A stretch of 64,000 nucleotides of DNA from Trifolium pratense (taxonomy: Eukaryota > Streptophyta > Magnoliopsida > Fabales > Fabaceae): NCBI RefSeq assembly GCF_020283565.1, contig NC_060062.1, positions 57,124,439-57,188,438 of the forward strand, given 5' to 3'. This document shows, one piece after another, positions 30,576-42,599 of the stretch. The notes below the pieces were generated by a model. That model made no database searches. It was not told the origin of the DNA and was given only the letters and a program-made list of their open reading frames with translations. The first letter of the stretch is position 1; every line of letters begins with the position of its first letter. The translations under genes and the position numbers were made by a program.

Positions 30576-32603
30576 TTATTCAGAGATTGAAAACATGTTC
30601 AGATGTTTCTTTATAAAATCGAATCTTTCAACAGGTAAGGCTTTAGTAAATATGTCAGCCCATTGATTTTCAGTATCAACAAACTTAATATCTATAATGC
30701 CTCTCTGAACATAATCTCTGATGAAATGGTGTTTAATTTCAATATGTTTGGCTCTAGAGTGAAGGATAGGATTTTTAGAAAGATGAATGGCTGCAGTATT
30801 ATCACAATATAAAGGAATATTGTGACTGTTTACTTGATAATCTTCTAGCTGATATTTTAACCTGAGTAGTTGTGTGCAACACTTAGCTGCTGAAATGTAT
30901 TCTGCTTCTGCTGTAGACAAAGCTATAGTAGTTTGTCTCTTACTAGCCCAGGAGATAAGGTTTTCACCAACAAATTGACAATTGCCACTTGTGGATTTTC
31001 TTTCAATTTTATCTCCGGCATAGTCAGCATCACAAAATCCATTTAGCACATAATCATTGGATTTCTTATAGAGAAGTCCAAGATTAGTTGTTCCTTTCAG
31101 ATACCTAAAGATTCTCTTTACATCAGTAAGATGAGATTCTCTAGGATCTGACTGGAATCTTGCACATAAGCAAACACTGAATAAAATATCTGGCCTAGAG
31201 GCTGTCAGATAGAGTAAGGAACCAATCATACCTCTGTAGACCTTTTGGTCTACTTTTCCTTCATCTTCTGTCTTGCTCATGTTGGTAGTTGAATGCATGG
31301 GAGTGTTCATTATCTTGCAATCATCTAGGTTGAACTTCTTCAGAAGTTCTTTTATGTATTTTGATTGATGAACATAAGTTCCTTCCTTCTTCTGATTTAT
31401 TTGAATTCCAAGGAAGAACTTCAATTCTCCCATCATGCTCATTTCAAATTCATCCTGCATTATCTTAGAGAAATTCTTGCACAAGGAAGCATTAGTTGAA
31501 CCAAAAATAATATCATCAACATATATTTGAATGATTAAAATATCTTCTTTGGTTGTTTTTCTAAAGAGTGTGCAGTCAACCTTCCCTTTCTCAAAACCCT
31601 TTTCAAGAAGGAAATTACTGAGTCTATCATACCAAGCTCTTGGAGCTTGTTTCAGACCATACAGTGATTTCTTCAATCTGAAAACATGTTCTGGGTTTAA
31701 GACATCTTCAAAACCAGGAGGTTGCTTAACATACACTTCTTCAGAAATAAAACCATTTAAGAAGGCACTTTTAACATCCATCTGATACAAAGTTATTCCA
31801 TGATTAACAGCATAAGATAGAAGTAACCTGATAGCCTCAAGTCTAGCTACTGGTGCAAAGGTTTCAGTATAGTCAATCCCCTCTTGCTGACTATAACCTT
31901 GTGCCACCAGTCTAGCCTTGTTTCTTACCACTTCACCTTGTTCATTCAGCTTGTTTCTGAATACCCATTTTGTTCCAATAATGTTCTTGTGTGAAGGTTT
32001 GGGCACTAGAGTCCATACATCATTCCTTTGAAATTGATTCAGCTCTTCTTGCATTGCTACTATCCAAGCATCATCTTTCAGAGCTTCATCAACCTTTGAA
32101 GGTTCCATCATTGAAATAAGACCAACTAATGATTCCTCATTTCTCAGTTGAGATCTTGTCTTTCTTGGACTATCTTTGTTGCCTAAGATCAGTTCCTCTG
32201 GATGTGATGATTTGTATTTGAAAGTGTTTCTAGGGGGTTCATCATCTTCAGACTCATCAACAGCAGGTTCAGCAGCTGCTTCATTCCTTTGATGTTCAGA
32301 ATCTGTAGGAACAGTCATGTTCAGAGGTTCTTCAGAGAATGGATGTTCTGAGTAGTTTGGAATATCTGAATACTGATCCTCTGATACCTGAATTCTAGAC
32401 AAACCTTCCACAAGCTCTGACACTTGGTCAGGCTCTTTGTCATCAAACTTGACATGCATAGTTTCTTCCATAGTATGTGTTTCAGAAATATACAGTCTGT
32501 ATGCTTTTGAGCGTTCAGAGTATCCTATAAAGATACCCTTATAACCTCTAGCATCAAATTTCTTTGGATGGACTTTGTTGTTTAACATGTAACAAGTACA
32601 TCC
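30576..32603 (-). CDS. S3 pol: integrase tail, reverse transcriptase, RNase H (partial)
   Basis: One open frame of about 675 codons of S3 origin; the upstream 12 codons to 32639 come from the S2 LTR. Order: integrase C-end ([20 protein letters not shown]), acidic linker, RT ([43 protein letters not shown]), RNase H ([46 protein letters not shown]) and the C-end ADIFTKALP. The sequence style is that of Sireviruses (SIRE/Maximus). The frame joins 41504-41589 across S2. Confidence 0.93.
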   Translation of the reverse strand, partial: GCTCYMLNNKVHPKKFDARGYKGIFIGYSERSKAYRLYISETHTMEETMHVKFDDKEPDQVSELVEGLSRIQVSEDQYSDIPNYSEHPFSEEPLNMTVPTDSEHQRNEAAAEPAVDESEDDEPPRNTFKYKSSHPEELILGNKDSPRKTRSQLRNEESLVGLISMMEPSKVDEALKDDAWIVAMQEELNQFQRNDVWTLVPKPSHKNIIGTKWVFRNKLNEQGEVVRNKARLVAQGYSQQEGIDYTETFAPVARLEAIRLLLSYAVNHGITLYQMDVKSAFLNGFISEEVYVKQPPGFEDVLNPEHVFRLKKSLYGLKQAPRAWYDRLSNFLLEKGFEKGKVDCTLFRKTTKEDILIIQIYVDDIIFGSTNASLCKNFSKIMQDEFEMSMMGELKFFLGIQINQKKEGTYVHQSKYIKELLKKFNLDDCKIMNTPMHSTTNMSKTEDEGKVDQKVYRGMIGSLLYLTASRPDILFSVCLCARFQSDPRESHLTDVKRIFRYLKGTTNLGLLYKKSNDYVLNGFCDADYAGDKIERKSTSGNCQFVGENLISWASKRQTTIALSTAEAEYISAAKCCTQLLRLKYQLEDYQVNSHNIPLYCDNTAAIHLSKNPILHSRAKHIEIKHHFIRDYVQRGIIDIKFVDTENQWADIFTKALPVERFDFIKKHLNMFSISE

Positions 32604-33805
32604 TGAAATTCTGGTACACAGTAGACAAGTGTTGTCCACGATGTGCCGACACTTGTCGCAACACTTGTCTTAGCAGTAAGAACAATAACACAGAGCATTA
32701 AAAACATATACTGAAAAGCATAAACGACACACATAATTGTTAACCCAGTTCAGCCTAACAGCCTAATCTGGGGGATACCAATCCAGGAGGAAATTCACTA
32801 TCAGCAGTATTAATTCGGAGCTAAACTCCCCCGTTTACAACTCCTCACTTAATCCCTACCCAATGCAACTTCTACCTAGGAACTCCTAGATATGAGACCC
32901 CGTCTCACTCCCCTCAACCTTACAACCAGTAAGGATTTCAATAACAACATAATGGAGACACTCTCCTTGACAAAGATGAAGACACACTTCAATAACATCA
33001 CCACCTAGCCAACGACTAAGTTCACAATTTGGAGTTGCTTAAAAGCTTCCTCCAATTACAATACTCAACTCATTACCTATAGGTTTCTGAGTGAGGACAT
33101 AGTGACCATCTCACAACCCGAGTGGTTCACTTTACACCAACTCTCCTAGAGAGTGGCTTAAAGACACGAAACCCTTAAAAGACTACATCTTTGATATTCT
33201 ATTTTAGCTTCAAGTTTCGGTTCCTAATAAGGGTTAGCAGCACCCTTTATATAGCACAGCCTCGTGGGCTTTTCACAATGCTTCAGCTCCAAGAAATCTT
33301 CTAGATGCAAAATATATATTTTTACCAAATCTTTCTTTGCATCAAATATTCCTCCCATAAATATATTTGTTGTAAATATATTTTAAAATTAAATCTTCTA
33401 ATCTTCTTGAAGCACAAAGATTTATTTGAAATAAATCTTTTATATTTTCTGCAGCAATCTTCACAAGATATATTTTTGAAAATAATAGTTCTATTTTTGA
33501 AACACAAAAATATATTTTCCAAAAATATAATTCCTTTGGAAAATAGAACTAGGGTTCAGCTGCCTTCTGAAACACATTGATCACGTGCGCCTTGTTGTAT
33601 AAGAAACCACGAAATAATTCTTCAAACAGATCTTCAAAAGATTGAGTAGAAAATAATAACATCTAGCTGGCGCGCGCAGAACAGAGTCAGGTGTTGTTCC
33701 AAAGTGTAACAACATTTGTCACAACACTTGGGGTCAGCACATTTGTCTCAACACTTGGCTAAAATATGTTTTTGCAAAATGTAGCCAATATACAAAAACC
33801 CAACA
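32604..33805 (-). repeat. S2 3' LTR (minus orientation)
   Basis: 1,202 bp. On the minus strand it starts TGTTGGGTTTTTG and ends CCAGAATTTCA. It contains several CAAGTGTTG/CAACACTTG palindromic words near both ends. Confidence 0.95.
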
Positions 33806-34352
33806 ATCTCCCCCTTTGGCAAATTTTGGCTAAAACAATATTAGACCAGTATATAGAGAGATACAGTATTACCTTTCCTTCGATTCAACATGATCACACA
33901 ACTAGGAAAGAAAGTAACACATAGTAAGACTACTTCCAAGAGAGGTAAGTAGCATCAGAGGCATGCAATAGCAGGACTAAACACATATAGCCTCACAGAG
34001 CAGATAGAGAGAAATAAACTCTCATAGTGGATTCAAAGATAGGAGAAATAAACTCCTATAATCAGAGTACATCCATTCAACAAAAGATCACCAGGGAAAA
34101 ATAAATTCCCACAAACATAGAACTAGGAAAAATAAATTCCCAGCCACCAGAGAATAAAGCCAAGATGTCTCAGCATCTGGCATCACACTTGTCACTTATT
34201 CATACTACCACTCCCCCTGAATTTATGCATGACAGAGCACAAGCATACAATGTAATCAACCATAGGAACTACAACATCCTTGTAATAGCAGAAGCATTCA
34301 ATCAGAGTGATTAACGCTTAATAGTTATTGTAGACACACATGTGTGCATTCA

Positions 34353-34545
34353 TAAATAAGCATGTACAAGTTACCCATATTTCTATGAATGTAACTAACT
34401 AAGTCACCCATATTGCTATGAATGTGACCTAAATCACCCATATTTCTATGACTGTGATCCTAAGCATAAAAGTCATCCATATTTCTATGATTATGACTAA
34501 GCACGATGAATCATCCATATTTCTATGACTATGATTATGATCATG
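34353..34545. repeat. Short degenerate repeat CACCCATATTTCTATGA
   Basis: At least five copies of (C/T)CA(C/T)CCATATTTCTATGA spaced about 35-60 bp apart, with AT-rich linkers. A local tandem expansion in S2. Confidence 0.7.
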
Positions 34546-34679
34546 CCCTATGCTACAAATTTAAATGCTTTTTGGAATTCTTGCAACACATCACACAGAG
34601 CTGAAGGTAACATTTACTCCACTCAGACATAGGCCTAGAAGATTAACACATCGCAGAAAGAACCGCAACAACATAAACA

Positions 34680-34800
34680 CCAGATGTCAGCACATCTGTC
34701 CACACATCACGCAGATACCAGATGTCAGCACATCTGTCCACACATCACGCAGATACCAGATGTCAGCACATCTGTCCACACAGATAGATACCAGATGTCA
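34680..34800. repeat. 38-bp tandem repeat with internal palindrome
   Basis: Three near-exact copies start at 34680, 34718 and 34756, with a partial fourth at 34791. Each contains AGATGTCAGCACATCT, a 6-bp inverted pair with a 4-nt loop. Confidence 0.9.
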
Positions 34801-35162
34801 CAGATCACTACTCCCCCTTTTTAGCCACAAATTCTGACAAATAAAGTCAGTGTGCATTAAACAAAAGAATAGAGGCAAAGAGGTACCATAGCAGTATCAG
34901 AAGTGCAAGTTACATAACAGAGAGAACTAAACTCTCACAAAAGAACCACATAGGGAGAAATAAACTCCCACATACTGAGAAAAATAAATTCTCACACATC
35001 AGATCAGGATGTCTAGACATCAGACATGACATCACACATCAGGAACATAACACTCCCACAACCATTAAACACACTATCAGAGCATAAGCTAGCAGAACAC
35101 ATTATCAAGCTAGCTACACACTACTACTCCTCCTGAATAGCATTTCTCCCCCTCAACACATG

Positions 35163-35184
35163 CATATATATATATATATATATA
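35163..35184. repeat. TA microsatellite
   Basis: An uninterrupted run of about eleven AT dinucleotides. Confidence 0.85.
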
Positions 35185-36909
35185 ACTCACACTCCCCCTC
35201 AATACGAGCATAGAAGCATAAGAACATCAATACGAGCATAGAAGCATAAGAACAGCAACTTCACCAAATGTAAGAACATCAGTCCACACATTTGTCCACA
35301 CACACACTACTCCTCCTTTTTAGTCATAATTTTGACAAACATCATACATATCAGAACACGGAGTAGCAAAAACAGAAATATCCAGAGAGCAGATATTCCA
35401 GACCATAGGCACATACAGGTGCTAGAAATCCATGGCCTAGCCCACAAAAGATACGGAGAACAAAAGTAGTGGAAAGAGAACATGCGCGCTTTCATCCACA
35501 ATACCATGACCAAACTCCAACAGTATAGCATGAAGATCATAAGTAACAAGGCATAAACCTATACTATCTTCATCACATCAACCACATAGTGCACAGAGCT
35601 ACTACAACCAAATATAACCCCATGGGATACATAGTTCATCAGATATATATCAGAAGTGGAGGAACCATATCATATCTACCACATCAAACTCCATAGTTAA
35701 CACTCATAAAATAGACATTTTCCCCTTGTTTCCACAACATGACAAGAGCATGAGAAAACATTGTTCTTGGAACCAACATGTACCAACCGGCAGAGAAAAC
35801 AATGTTAGGAACATGTGGTCCGACAAAAGAAATCTATAGTCAGAAGTCAAAGACACTCCCTTTTTTTTTTTGGCTTTGGAGTGCTTCTGATCTTTCAATC
35901 TTAAAGAGTTGTCTCATAATACTCTTAGAGATTACACCCATAAAGGTTATTGGTAGCTTCACCATAAACGTTGTAGCTTGCTTCATAGTTAAAAACATAC
36001 TCACAAAAAATCCAGCTTCTCATAACATTATCTCCTTCAAAACACAAATTTCTATTTCTAGGCATTTTCTTCAAAATGAATGAAACATTCTCTAAGAGGA
36101 CAGAAGAGATGTCAACTCTCTTCCTGTCAAGTGACAATGATGCCCAGAACATCATCCTCAATATTTGGCTCATAGTCAACCACATTCTAGCATTTTGGTG
36201 ACAGATGTTGTACACAATGTTGGAACACTTGAGATAACACGATGTTGAGACAGATGTTACAACATCTCGTACCAGAACAGACAAGTTATTCAACACAGAT
36301 GAGTATTATTCAGTGTCAATCTCAAGAGACATATACCAAAAGCATCTTCAACAATAGATATATTGTCATCACATAAGAACATCAAACTAGAGGTTTTAGA
36401 AATAGGTCTGAAACAATCACTTACCATAGTAGTAATCACCTCTGATCATCACATATCTGAGCATTATCGCATCTGATCATAACATATTTGAACACATATA
36501 ATACTTCTCAGCAGAATGCACATCCAAACAATCGTACCATGCTAGTTCTCTTTTAGTCACACTTTGAGCAACAACTTTGGTCAACTGGAAGATCATCAAG
36601 ATTAGTTTCTTCTACCACATTCAAAACCTTAATACTCCAAACCACCATTAGTTGATCTTCAACCTCATTAGATTGAGGACTCTCAGAACCATATCAGCAT
36701 AAGTTTGGGGGATTGCAGAATAGGTTTCAACAACACTAACTGGTTGGTCCAGGATGTTTCAACATCCGATATGACATTAGACTTATGTTAGGTTCCTTTG
36801 GGGGACTCAACCACAACTTTAGTGAGGGATGACAAAGTGTCAGAACCAACAACCTTGGAAGATGACACATGCACGATTTCAACAATAGTGTCATCAACAA
36901 CAGCAACAT

Positions 36910-37143
36910 TCATACCAGATTGAAAGTTTCAGAGGTACATCTGACAGATGTTCCAACACTACCCACAACATTTGAACTGACAGAACCTTTAACATGAGTA
37001 ACAACATTTGATTCGATATTAATAAAATTTACCCAAGTAAATCTGGAGGAATCATCAACAACTAAAAAGACATACTTCTTTCGAACAAGGTTTTCAACTT
37101 GCATAGGTCTCATCAAATCAGCAATCATCTCTTTTTCTGTCAT
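36910..37143 (-). pseudogene. S2 integrase scrap
   Basis: Codons for LMRPMQVENLVRKKYVFLVV and DDSSRFTWVNF correspond to the S1 integrase segment at about 45010-45100. Only this piece of the core is present, and it is downstream of the env-like ORF, opposite to normal Sirevirus order. Confidence 0.8.
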
Positions 37144-37258
37144 GAAGCCAGAATTTTCTTGCCAGATGTTGCAACATTATGTGGGACATTTGTCCCTTCA
37201 ACTAGTCTATAGTGCAATGTGAGAGGAGATTCCCTCTTACAGACAACATCAGAGCTGA

Positions 37259-37552
37259 TCAAAATACTTGGATGCTGATCAAGAATAATACTACAAAGCA
37301 CATTGGAAATGTTGTTGGCATCTTCACATCCAAAGGCTTAGCATGCTTAGTAGTTTGAAAAATATAAGAGTCAAAATCCCATTTGGTCTTGGTACCAACA
37401 GTGTAGATAAAGTTACTCAAGCCTATAGCACTGTCAGAAAACTCTACCTCAGCTTCAGGTTCTTCACTCCTGCCCAAAAACTTATTAATCACATCAGGTG
37501 AAAATTCAACACATCTACCCATGTCAAAAACCTTCATGAATTCTTTGCTCAA
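37259..37552 (-). pseudogene. S2 second env-like fragment
   Basis: 97 codons with GRCVEFSPDVINKFLGRS, YTVGTKTKWDFDSYIFQTTK and KMPTTFPM. These match two separated parts of the env-like domain in S1 with the middle deleted. It is a second, partial copy beside the one at 37611-38267. Confidence 0.8.
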
Positions 37553-37610
37553 AGGATCATCACAGTCTTCAGTTTCCTGAGAGCTCTACTAGACTCAATC
37601 AAGTCAGTTA

Positions 37611-38267
37611 TCATTTGCTGCCTAGTGAGAGCACCAGCTTTTGCTGGACAGATGTACCAACACCTGCTGCAACATTTGTCCCTGCAAGCAGCCTTTGCTC
37701 AATATTCAGCTTTCCTTTTCTTTTACAAGGGACATCAGTGTCCACAAGAATATTTGGATGTTGGTCAAGAACAATACCACACAGTAAAGTAGGAAATGCT
37801 ATGGGTAGAGCAAAAGATTTAGCATGTTCCAAAGTGGCATAAAAGACATAAGCACCATAATCAAACCTGGCCTTAGTTCCAACAACATAAATGAACCTAG
37901 CCAATTCTTTGGCTACATTACTGGAATGAGTGGTAGGAACCCGATTAACAACAACAATCTTATTCAGAACTGCATATAAAGGAGATAGTTGAGATGCAGA
38001 AAGTTTCATTTGACAAGGCCATTGCTTCAGCCTATTCCCAGTGATTGTTCTACAAATATTATCTGTGACTTCCAGCTCAGCTACTTCCTCATTACTTCTT
38101 CCCAAAAATTTGTTGATTATAGAGGGTGAGAAGTGAACACACCTTCCTCTCACAAAAACCTGCCTATACTCAGGGTTTTTAGGATCATCACAATTGTCAC
38201 CAACATTCACTACAAATCCCCTTACCAGCTTATCAAAACAGTCACCTAGATCAGACACTGTTCTCAT
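37611..38267 (-). CDS. S2 env-like domain (plant transposon protein family)
   Basis: An open frame of 218 codons. Landmarks VFVRGRCVHFSPSIINKFLG, FIYVVGTKARFDYGAYVF and LPIAFPTLLCGIVLDQHP align with the S1 third ORF at about 54720-55130. The family is, to my knowledge, the 'putative plant transposon protein' domain found in the env-like ORF of Sireviruses; the molecular function is unknown. An upstream basic/acidic segment is in another frame (38267-38987), so the full ORF is probably frameshifted. Confidence 0.75.
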   Translation of the reverse strand: MRTVSDLGDCFDKLVRGFVVNVGDNCDDPKNPEYRQVFVRGRCVHFSPSIINKFLGRSNEEVAELEVTDNICRTITGNRLKQWPCQMKLSASQLSPLYAVLNKIVVVNRVPTTHSSNVAKELARFIYVVGTKARFDYGAYVFYATLEHAKSFALPIAFPTLLCGIVLDQHPNILVDTDVPCKRKGKLNIEQRLLAGTNVAAGVGTSVQQKLVLSLGSK

Positions 38268-38987
38268 CAGACCTTCATTCCTTTCACACTTCTTCTGAAT
38301 GTGTCACCAAATGTAGCTACACTTGTCTCCCTTTCAAAGTCTGATTTACTAGAAGGGGGTTCTTTCTTTTCAGACTCTTTTTCTTCTCCCAGTAACAGAT
38401 ACATTATTACTCTTTGTCCTTGGTGGACCGTAAAAAGGTTTCTTCCCAACAAATCTTGTCACCTTTCATGATTTAGATTTCTGGACAAGTGTATTGACAG
38501 TTGTCACATTTTTACCAGCCCTACTTCTGATTCTTCCTACAACATTAGCACTAGGTGTCTTATCTAGTGACTTGTTACCAGCCACTATATCATTCACAAT
38601 GACAACATCAGGATCATCACCCACACTTTTGTCAACAGAAGGTTCTTTATCAGCAAACAAAGACCTAATACTCTCATCATATTTATAGTTCACAACACAG
38701 TGATCAGCAGAATTATTACCAGTCATAATTACTTTTGTAGTATTCTCTTTCTCAGTAGTATTCATCTGGTAAGAAATATCTGAAACATTATGATCTATTA
38801 TAGTTTCAGGTGCTGCAGATGTATCAAAATATGTGGCAGTTGCAGGTGCCACAAATGTACCTACACTTGGTACAACATTTGTCTCAGGGATAGTTTCCTT
38901 GAGAGTTTCACCAACACAATCACTTGTGGCCTTAGTGGAAGCACCAAAGTCACAATTAACAACAGCAGGGGGACACAAGAGGATCAA
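38267..38987 (-). pseudogene. S2 env-like ORF N-terminal part, frameshifted
   Basis: Two overlapping frames, 38466-38987 and 38267-38452. The first is low-complexity and acidic (DESIRSLFADKEPSVDKSVG), ending in a basic patch (RIRSRAGKNV), as in the S1 ORF before its globular domain. At least one frameshift separates it from the domain at 37611-38267. Confidence 0.6.
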
Positions 38988-38989
38988 CC

Positions 38990-40280
38990 ATCAGTAGTTG
39001 ATTAACCTTCAATACCAGATCATCCACACATGTTTGAACAACACTCTAACCCTTTTACTTAACAAGGACACATCTTGGTCACTGTCCTTGCAGAACCACA
39101 CTCTGTATCATGACCTTTTGAATAGGCAAGATGTCATGCTTAATAAGTGTGAAGTCACTCACAAACTCCAAAACTTCTTAGTTTGCTTAAAAGCTTGACT
39201 AAGATTCTGAATATCAGCCCTTTTCTCGAGTGACTTGCAGTAGATAACCAAAGACAATTATCAGACCTCAGTATCTGACAATATTTTGCTGCCCTTACAT
39301 CCACTACTAGTGGAATCAATAGTCATGCATTGCTAGAGCATACTATTAAAGAAAGATCAGAACCTCCACATTCTGATTCACATAGGCAGATAAGCTTCTT
39401 CTGACCATACAACTTGAGCACTCCTATGCATAATTCCAAGCACCTTACATGCCCAACTGTCATCCAACACGATTCTGCATAATCTGCAGGTCAGATGTAC
39501 CAACATCTGGGAGCACATCAGTCCCCTTCTCAGGTACCATAATAATAGATCCTTTATCAAGCTTACACAGGAAAAGCAAAACACACATCTGCACTACCAC
39601 TTACTTGGATCAGAAATAAACTCACCCAAGAAGTCAACCATAAGTTTCTAGTGTCAAAATAAATCCAACAAGATTCTGCATACTGCTGGTCAGATGTAGC
39701 AACATCTGGGACGACATCAGTCCCCTTCTCAAGGAACACACCAAGAGATCCTTTATCAAAGCCACTGGAAGTTGGCTTTTAGGGTTAGAAGCAAAAATAA
39801 ATTGCTCACAACTTCGTTCAGATCTCTCTTCAACAAACTCATATATGAGTGCCTTTATGAGTGGACTTGAGATCACCCTCAAGTATCGTTGGCATCTCCA
39901 ACAAGTTAGTTGAACCTCACCAGAGGAGAACAGAGTGTAGCACACTCAAAACCACCAGGAGTTTTCCCATCATATATGTATGCAGCGGAATTCAAACCAG
40001 AAAACTCCTCAACAAACTTCAGGCACACCATAATGACCTTTGCACAAACTCCACACTTCAGGTGCAACAGGTTAACATAGGTTTGAAAATAAATCAAACC
40101 ATACAGAAGCTCAAACATCAAAGCTATACATCGTGCCATGAATAGTCCATCCTCCACTTCTAGGGACCATTCAAACAAATATGAACTTCTTCAAGTCCAA
40201 ACAACTTTTCAGTATTCCTTACTTGTTCATAACCAGAAAGTATCTTCCCTAGGATCTCACCCAGATACAGAACAGGATGC
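38990..40280 (-). other. S2 leader region without gag
   Basis: The region between PBS and env-like ORF, where gag should be. Only short unrelated frames were found and no zinc knuckle. It holds the duplicated 77-bp block and a few AGATGT..ACATCT palindromes. Confidence 0.7.
39484..39760. repeat. Duplicated ~77-bp block, 200 bp apart
   Basis: Copies at 39484-39560 and 39684-39760 share GGTCAGATGTA.CAACATCT, CATCAGTCCCCTTCTCA and AGATCCTTTATCAA. Each carries an AGATGT..ACATCT palindrome. Confidence 0.8.
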
Positions 40281-40296
40281 CTGCTCTGATACCAAT
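40281..40296 (-). other. S2 primer binding site (iMet type)
   Basis: Minus strand ATTGGTATCAGAGCAG, adjacent to the LTR end TTTCA. Confidence 0.88.
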
Positions 40297-41498
40297 TGAA
40301 ATTCTGGTACACAGTAGACAAGTGTTGTCCACGATGTGCCGACACTTGTCGCAACACTTGTCTTAGCAGTAAGAACAATAACACAGAGCATTAAAAACAT
40401 ATACTGAAAAGCATAAACGACACACATAATTGTTAACCCAGTTCAGCCTAACAGCCTAATCTGGGGGATACCAATCCAGGAGGAAATTCACTATCAGCAG
40501 TATTAATTCGGAGCTAAACTCCCCCGTTTACAACTCCTCACTTAATCCCTACCCAATGCAACTTCTACCTAGGAACTCCTAGATATGAGACCCCGTCTCA
40601 CTCCCCTCAACCTTACAACCAGTAAGGATTTCAATAACAACATAATGGAGACACTCTCCTTGACAAAGATGAAGACACACTTCAATAACATCACCACCTA
40701 GCCAACGACTAAGTTCACAATTTGGAGTTGCTTAAAAGCTTCCTCCAATTACAATACTCAACTCATTACCTATAGGTTTCTGAGTGAGGACATAGTGACC
40801 ATCTCACAACCCGAGTGGTTCACTTTACACCAACTCTCCTAGAGAGTGGCTTAAAGACACGAAACCCTTAAAAGACTACATCTTTGATATTCTATTTTAG
40901 CTTCAAGTTTCGGTTCCTAATAAGGGTTAGCAGCACCCTTTATATAGCACAGCCTCGTGGGCTTTTCACAATGCTTCAGCTCCAAGAAATCTTCTAGATG
41001 CAAAATATATATTTTTACCAAATCTTTCTTTGCATCAAATATTCCTCCCATAAATATATTTGTTGTAAATATATTTTAAAATTAAATCTTCTAATCTTCT
41101 TGAAGCACAAAGATTTATTTGAAATAAATCTTTTATATTTTCTGCAGCAATCTTCACAAGATATATTTTTGAAAATAATAGTTCTATTTTTGAAACACAA
41201 AAATATATTTTCCAAAAATATAATTCCTTTGGAAAATAGAACTAGGGTTCAGCTGCCTTCTGAAACACATTGATCACGTGCGCCTTGTTGTATAAGAAAC
41301 CACGAAATAATTCTTCAAACAGATCTTCAAAAGATTGAGTAGAAAATAATAACATCTAGCTGGCGCGCGCAGAACAGAGTCAGGTGTTGTTCCAAAGTGT
41401 AACAACATTTGTCACAACACTTGGGGTCAGCACATTTGTCTCAACACTTGGCTAAAATATGTTTTTGCAAAATGTAGCCAATATACAAAAACCCAACA
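40297..41498 (-). repeat. S2 5' LTR (minus orientation)
   Basis: 1,202 bp, same as 32604-33805 in every stretch compared. Minus-strand TATA-like GCTATATAAAGG at about 40939-40950. Confidence 0.95.
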
Positions 41499-41503
41499 CA
41501 TCC

Positions 41504-41589
41504 AAACTGATGAAAATAAGAAATGTCAGGTTTTCTTCCTTTGAACAATTCATAAGCAGTTTTGTTCAACTTAGATCTGATATAGATTC
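41504..41589 (-). pseudogene. S3 integrase fragment between S2 and S1
   Basis: 86 bp. On the minus strand it encodes RSKLNKTAYELFKGRKP and DISYFHQFG, in register with S3 pol at 32603 once S2 and its duplication are removed. It shows that S1 and S2 landed within 90 bp of each other. Confidence 0.88.
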
Positions 41590-42585
41590 TGTTGGATATT
41601 TGAATTGGCTTAATTTTGCTAAAACAAATATACTAACAAGATGTTGGAAAACATGTTACAACATCATATTTATTCAAGGAAATCTCGCGCATTTATGAGA
41701 GCATCTGCTATTTATGGAAATCCACTTAAAGAGCACGCTTAATGGAGATTTGATCTGATCAGGAATTTTAAGGATAAGATAAGACTTAATGGTACAACGG
41801 TATGATCACACTTATCCTAGAAAGTCCCTTGAACACTTTTGGAAAGTTTCTATACATTCTTGATGAAGATCAAAAGAGAATCAGATCACCCTTTATGACT
41901 CTCAAGGAGCGTCCTATTGATTCTGAAGCAAGAGGAGCGTGCCTAATCATTATATATATGAAGACCAAGCTCAAGACTAAGTATCTTATTGAAAAGTATT
42001 AGTTACACATATTGAGTCTTTTATTGTTTGATTGTAATTCTTGCTCGTGGATTCTATAACACGAGTTAAGAAGTGAGTTTATTATTTTAAGGTTACTCCT
42101 AAGCTTTGAAGTACGGAGTTTACCATGTGTGGTTCACTTGAAGCTTTTAAGCAAAAGTGAAGTGTTGTCTTGGCAAGTTGTCGCCACATCATTCCTAACA
42201 TTGTTTAAACAACACAGGTTGTGTTGTGTGAGTGGAAGTGAGATGGGATCTCATGTCTAGGAGTTCCTAGGCAGAAGTTGCATGAGTAGTGTCGAGGTTA
42301 TAAGGCGTAAATCAGGGGTTTGCTGGAGGTCTTAGTTTAAGGCGTAAATCCTAGGGTTTGCTGGAGGTCTTAGTAACTAGAGCTATTAGTGGATTTCCTT
42401 CCTGGATTGGTATCCCCAGAGTAGGCAGTTGGCTGAACTGGGTTAACAACTACTTGTGTCATTTATTTATTTTCTGTCAGTTTTTATATGTTATATAAGA
42501 TGTGCCAACAATAGAAACAATGTTAATCATAAAGTAGTTGTTGGGACATCTTAGGTAACATCATTCTAGTGATACCAGAATTTCA
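41590..42585 (+). repeat. S1 5' LTR
   Basis: 996 bp from TGTTGGATATTTG to GATACCAGAATTTCA. The GTTTAAAC palindrome and repeated TTGTGTTG words near 42200 fit Sirevirus LTRs. It also has a duplicated TAAGGCGTAAATC block near 42300-42360. Confidence 0.92.
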
Positions 42586-42586
42586 A

Positions 42587-42599
42587 TTGGCATCAGAGC
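42587..42599 (+). other. S1 primer binding site (iMet type, one mismatch)
   Basis: TTGGCATCAGAGC, one base different from the usual TGGTATCAGAGC. Confidence 0.8.

Larger units (their letters stand above)
33806..36900 (-). other. S2 ORF-poor region upstream of the PPT
   Basis: About 3.1 kb with no recognisable protein. On the minus strand, GGGGGAG motifs recur (plus-strand CTCCCCC at about 33808, 34209, 34813, 35144 and 35194), matching the multiple-PPT feature described for Sireviruses. The 38-bp repeat and a TA microsatellite lie here. Confidence 0.75.
32604..41498 (-). mobile_element. S2: non-autonomous Sirevirus derivative, minus strand
   Basis: 8,895 bp with a perfect duplication CATCC (32599-32603 and 41499-41503). 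Both LTRs are 1,202 bp (32604-33805 and 40297-41498) and I saw no difference between them. Minus-strand PBS ATTGGTATCAGAGCAG (40281-40296) and PPT CCAAAGGGGGAGAT (33806-33819). The 6.5-kb interior lacks gag, RT and RNase H. It holds an env-like domain, a second env-like fragment and a scrap of integrase, in scrambled order, plus about 3 kb without ORFs. It must have moved using enzymes from another element. Confidence 0.93.
29431..41589 (-). mobile_element. S3: Sirevirus-like copia element, minus strand (5' part outside window)
   Basis: Visible parts on the minus strand: integrase fragment 41589-41504, pol 32603-30576, third-ORF fragment 30130 to about 29800, and a 3' LTR remnant from about 29800 to 29431 ending CACACCTTCA. 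S2 (32604-41498) and S1 (from 41590) interrupt it. The RT/RNase H frame has no stop, but the 3' end is truncated: the third ORF runs directly into LTR-like sequence and no PPT is seen. The insertion into G4 is after GTGAAGGG. Confidence 0.85.

Noticed and set aside
33305..33580. 91-codon frame, repeated at 40998-41273
   Set aside because: It lies inside the S2 LTR and is duplicated with it. AT-rich chance frame.
35307..36296. Minus-strand frames of 64-123 codons in S2
   Set aside because: Located in the ORF-poor tail, with no motif and no similarity to the S1 proteins.
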